Both the position numbers and the translations under genes were made by a program. The notes beneath the pieces were generated by a model that had not been told where the DNA came from, searched no databases, and was given only the letters and a program-made list of their open reading frames with translations. Shown in pieces: positions 63,281 to 64,000 of a DNA stretch of 64,000 nt. Origin of the DNA: Sclerotinia nivalis (taxonomy: Eukaryota; Ascomycota; Leotiomycetes; Helotiales; Sclerotiniaceae); contig JAPEIS010000006.1 in assembly GCA_029531795.1 (NCBI GenBank), positions 2,356,001 through 2,420,000 of the forward strand, given 5' to 3'. Positions within the stretch are counted from its first letter, which is position 1. Each line of letters starts with the position of its first letter.

Positions 63281-64000
63281 CGGGCGGTACTCCGTGCACA
63301 CCACCAATAATATAAGAAGATGAAATTGCAGCAAATCAAGCATAAGACAGCCGGGTATAGAATATAAAACATCATACATATTAAAGCAAAAATTACACAC
63401 AGATAGAAGAATAGAAGAGAAACACATCATGGTTTATAGATATAGAGTTCCGAAGATATCTTTGCTATAGATCGAGATCCAAATTCAAAATATAAAAATT
63501 AGTGGTTTACTATATACTTATTCTTGTCGTCTCATGTATTCTTAATAATGTATGATGTATAATATATTTTCATCTCTGTACGAGTACGCGCAGCTTGAAA
63601 CTCCGAATGCTAGGGACCTCAGTAATTGTTCTGATTGATCAAACAGCCCCATTTTCAAGGTTTCCCTTTCTTTCTTAATACTGATCTGGCGTTTGGAGTT
63701 TTATACTTTCTGGAAGCTTGAGGATCGCATCTTCATATCTCATCTTCACATCATCTAATTTTCAACCTCACATCCCACTGGACACATTACAATGCACCTA
63801 ATCCTCACAAATTTCCCATCCTCTTCACCCCCTACAACAACAACAATACGCTGCACACACCACAAACATATCAACAAAAACAGGAACCCAAATAAAAAAT
63901 AGAATAGAATAGAGATAGATAAATCCATCCATCTACACTACAAAATATCAATCAATCTTTCATTAGGTATCATGACACCATTATCATCTCTATATTATAT
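63281..64000. other. 3' flank of the methyltransferase gene to window end
   Basis: AT-rich, with no gene recognised. The sequence near 63760-63900 is C/A-rich and could be the leader or tail of a gene lying beyond the window. Confidence 0.5.

Overview
This window is nuclear DNA of a filamentous ascomycete. The genes are short on introns, and the introns are mostly 48-90 nt with GTAAGT/GTATGT-type donors and CTAAC/CTGAC-type branch sequences. The genes are eukaryotic housekeeping genes mixed with fungus-only families (Zn2Cys6 regulator, 2EXR, DUF4045-gelsolin). The protein style and the rather AT-rich spacers fit Leotiomycetes, probably Sclerotiniaceae (Botrytis/Sclerotinia-like). That placement is an inference; a search with utp10 or drs1 would settle it.

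Layout. 113-1767: csn1 (COP9 signalosome subunit 1). 1768-8001: a 6.2 kb gap with no intact gene; it has simple repeats, a G-rich tract, decayed reading frames on the minus strand (4026-5462, 5846-6025), and the long leader of the next gene. 8002-9188: PP1 catalytic subunit. 10468-14178 (minus) nrde2 and 14500-20014 (plus) utp10 share a 321 bp divergent promoter. rdh54 (20293-23224) and sec63 (23857-26104) follow on the same strand. 26992-28972 (minus) is an LCHN/DENN-type protein. 28973-39325 is the most accessory part: a 2EXR protein, an intron-containing tRNA-Ser(GCT), a Zn2Cys6 transcription factor and a broken 2EXR fragment, separated by long gene-free stretches. 39326-44135 (minus) is a 1549-residue DUF4045/gelsolin-repeat protein. 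44924-45786 (minus) is arl2 with six exons, one only 17 nt long. 46779-50785 is a repeat-bearing protein with a C-terminal GNAT domain. drs1 (51591-54045) and app1 (55248-57785, minus) converge on a hexanucleotide array. pap1 (59220-61402, minus) and a carnosine N-methyltransferase-like gene (61761-63280) diverge from a 358 bp spacer.

Functional themes. Several neighbours act in RNA metabolism or ribosome assembly (nrde2, utp10, drs1, pap1). Others act in protein turnover (csn1), phosphorylation (PP1), recombination (rdh54), ER translocation (sec63), tubulin folding (arl2) and actin-patch/lipid work (app1, perhaps the gelsolin-repeat protein). I see no secondary-metabolite cluster, no intact transposon and no CRISPR array, and no clearly new multi-gene system. 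The most unusual items are the tandemly repeated ~30-residue unit, with duplicated exon-intron boundaries, in the GNAT gene; the arl2 microexon; and the decayed island upstream of PP1. All exon boundaries were assigned by eye from splice signals, frame continuity and family resemblance.
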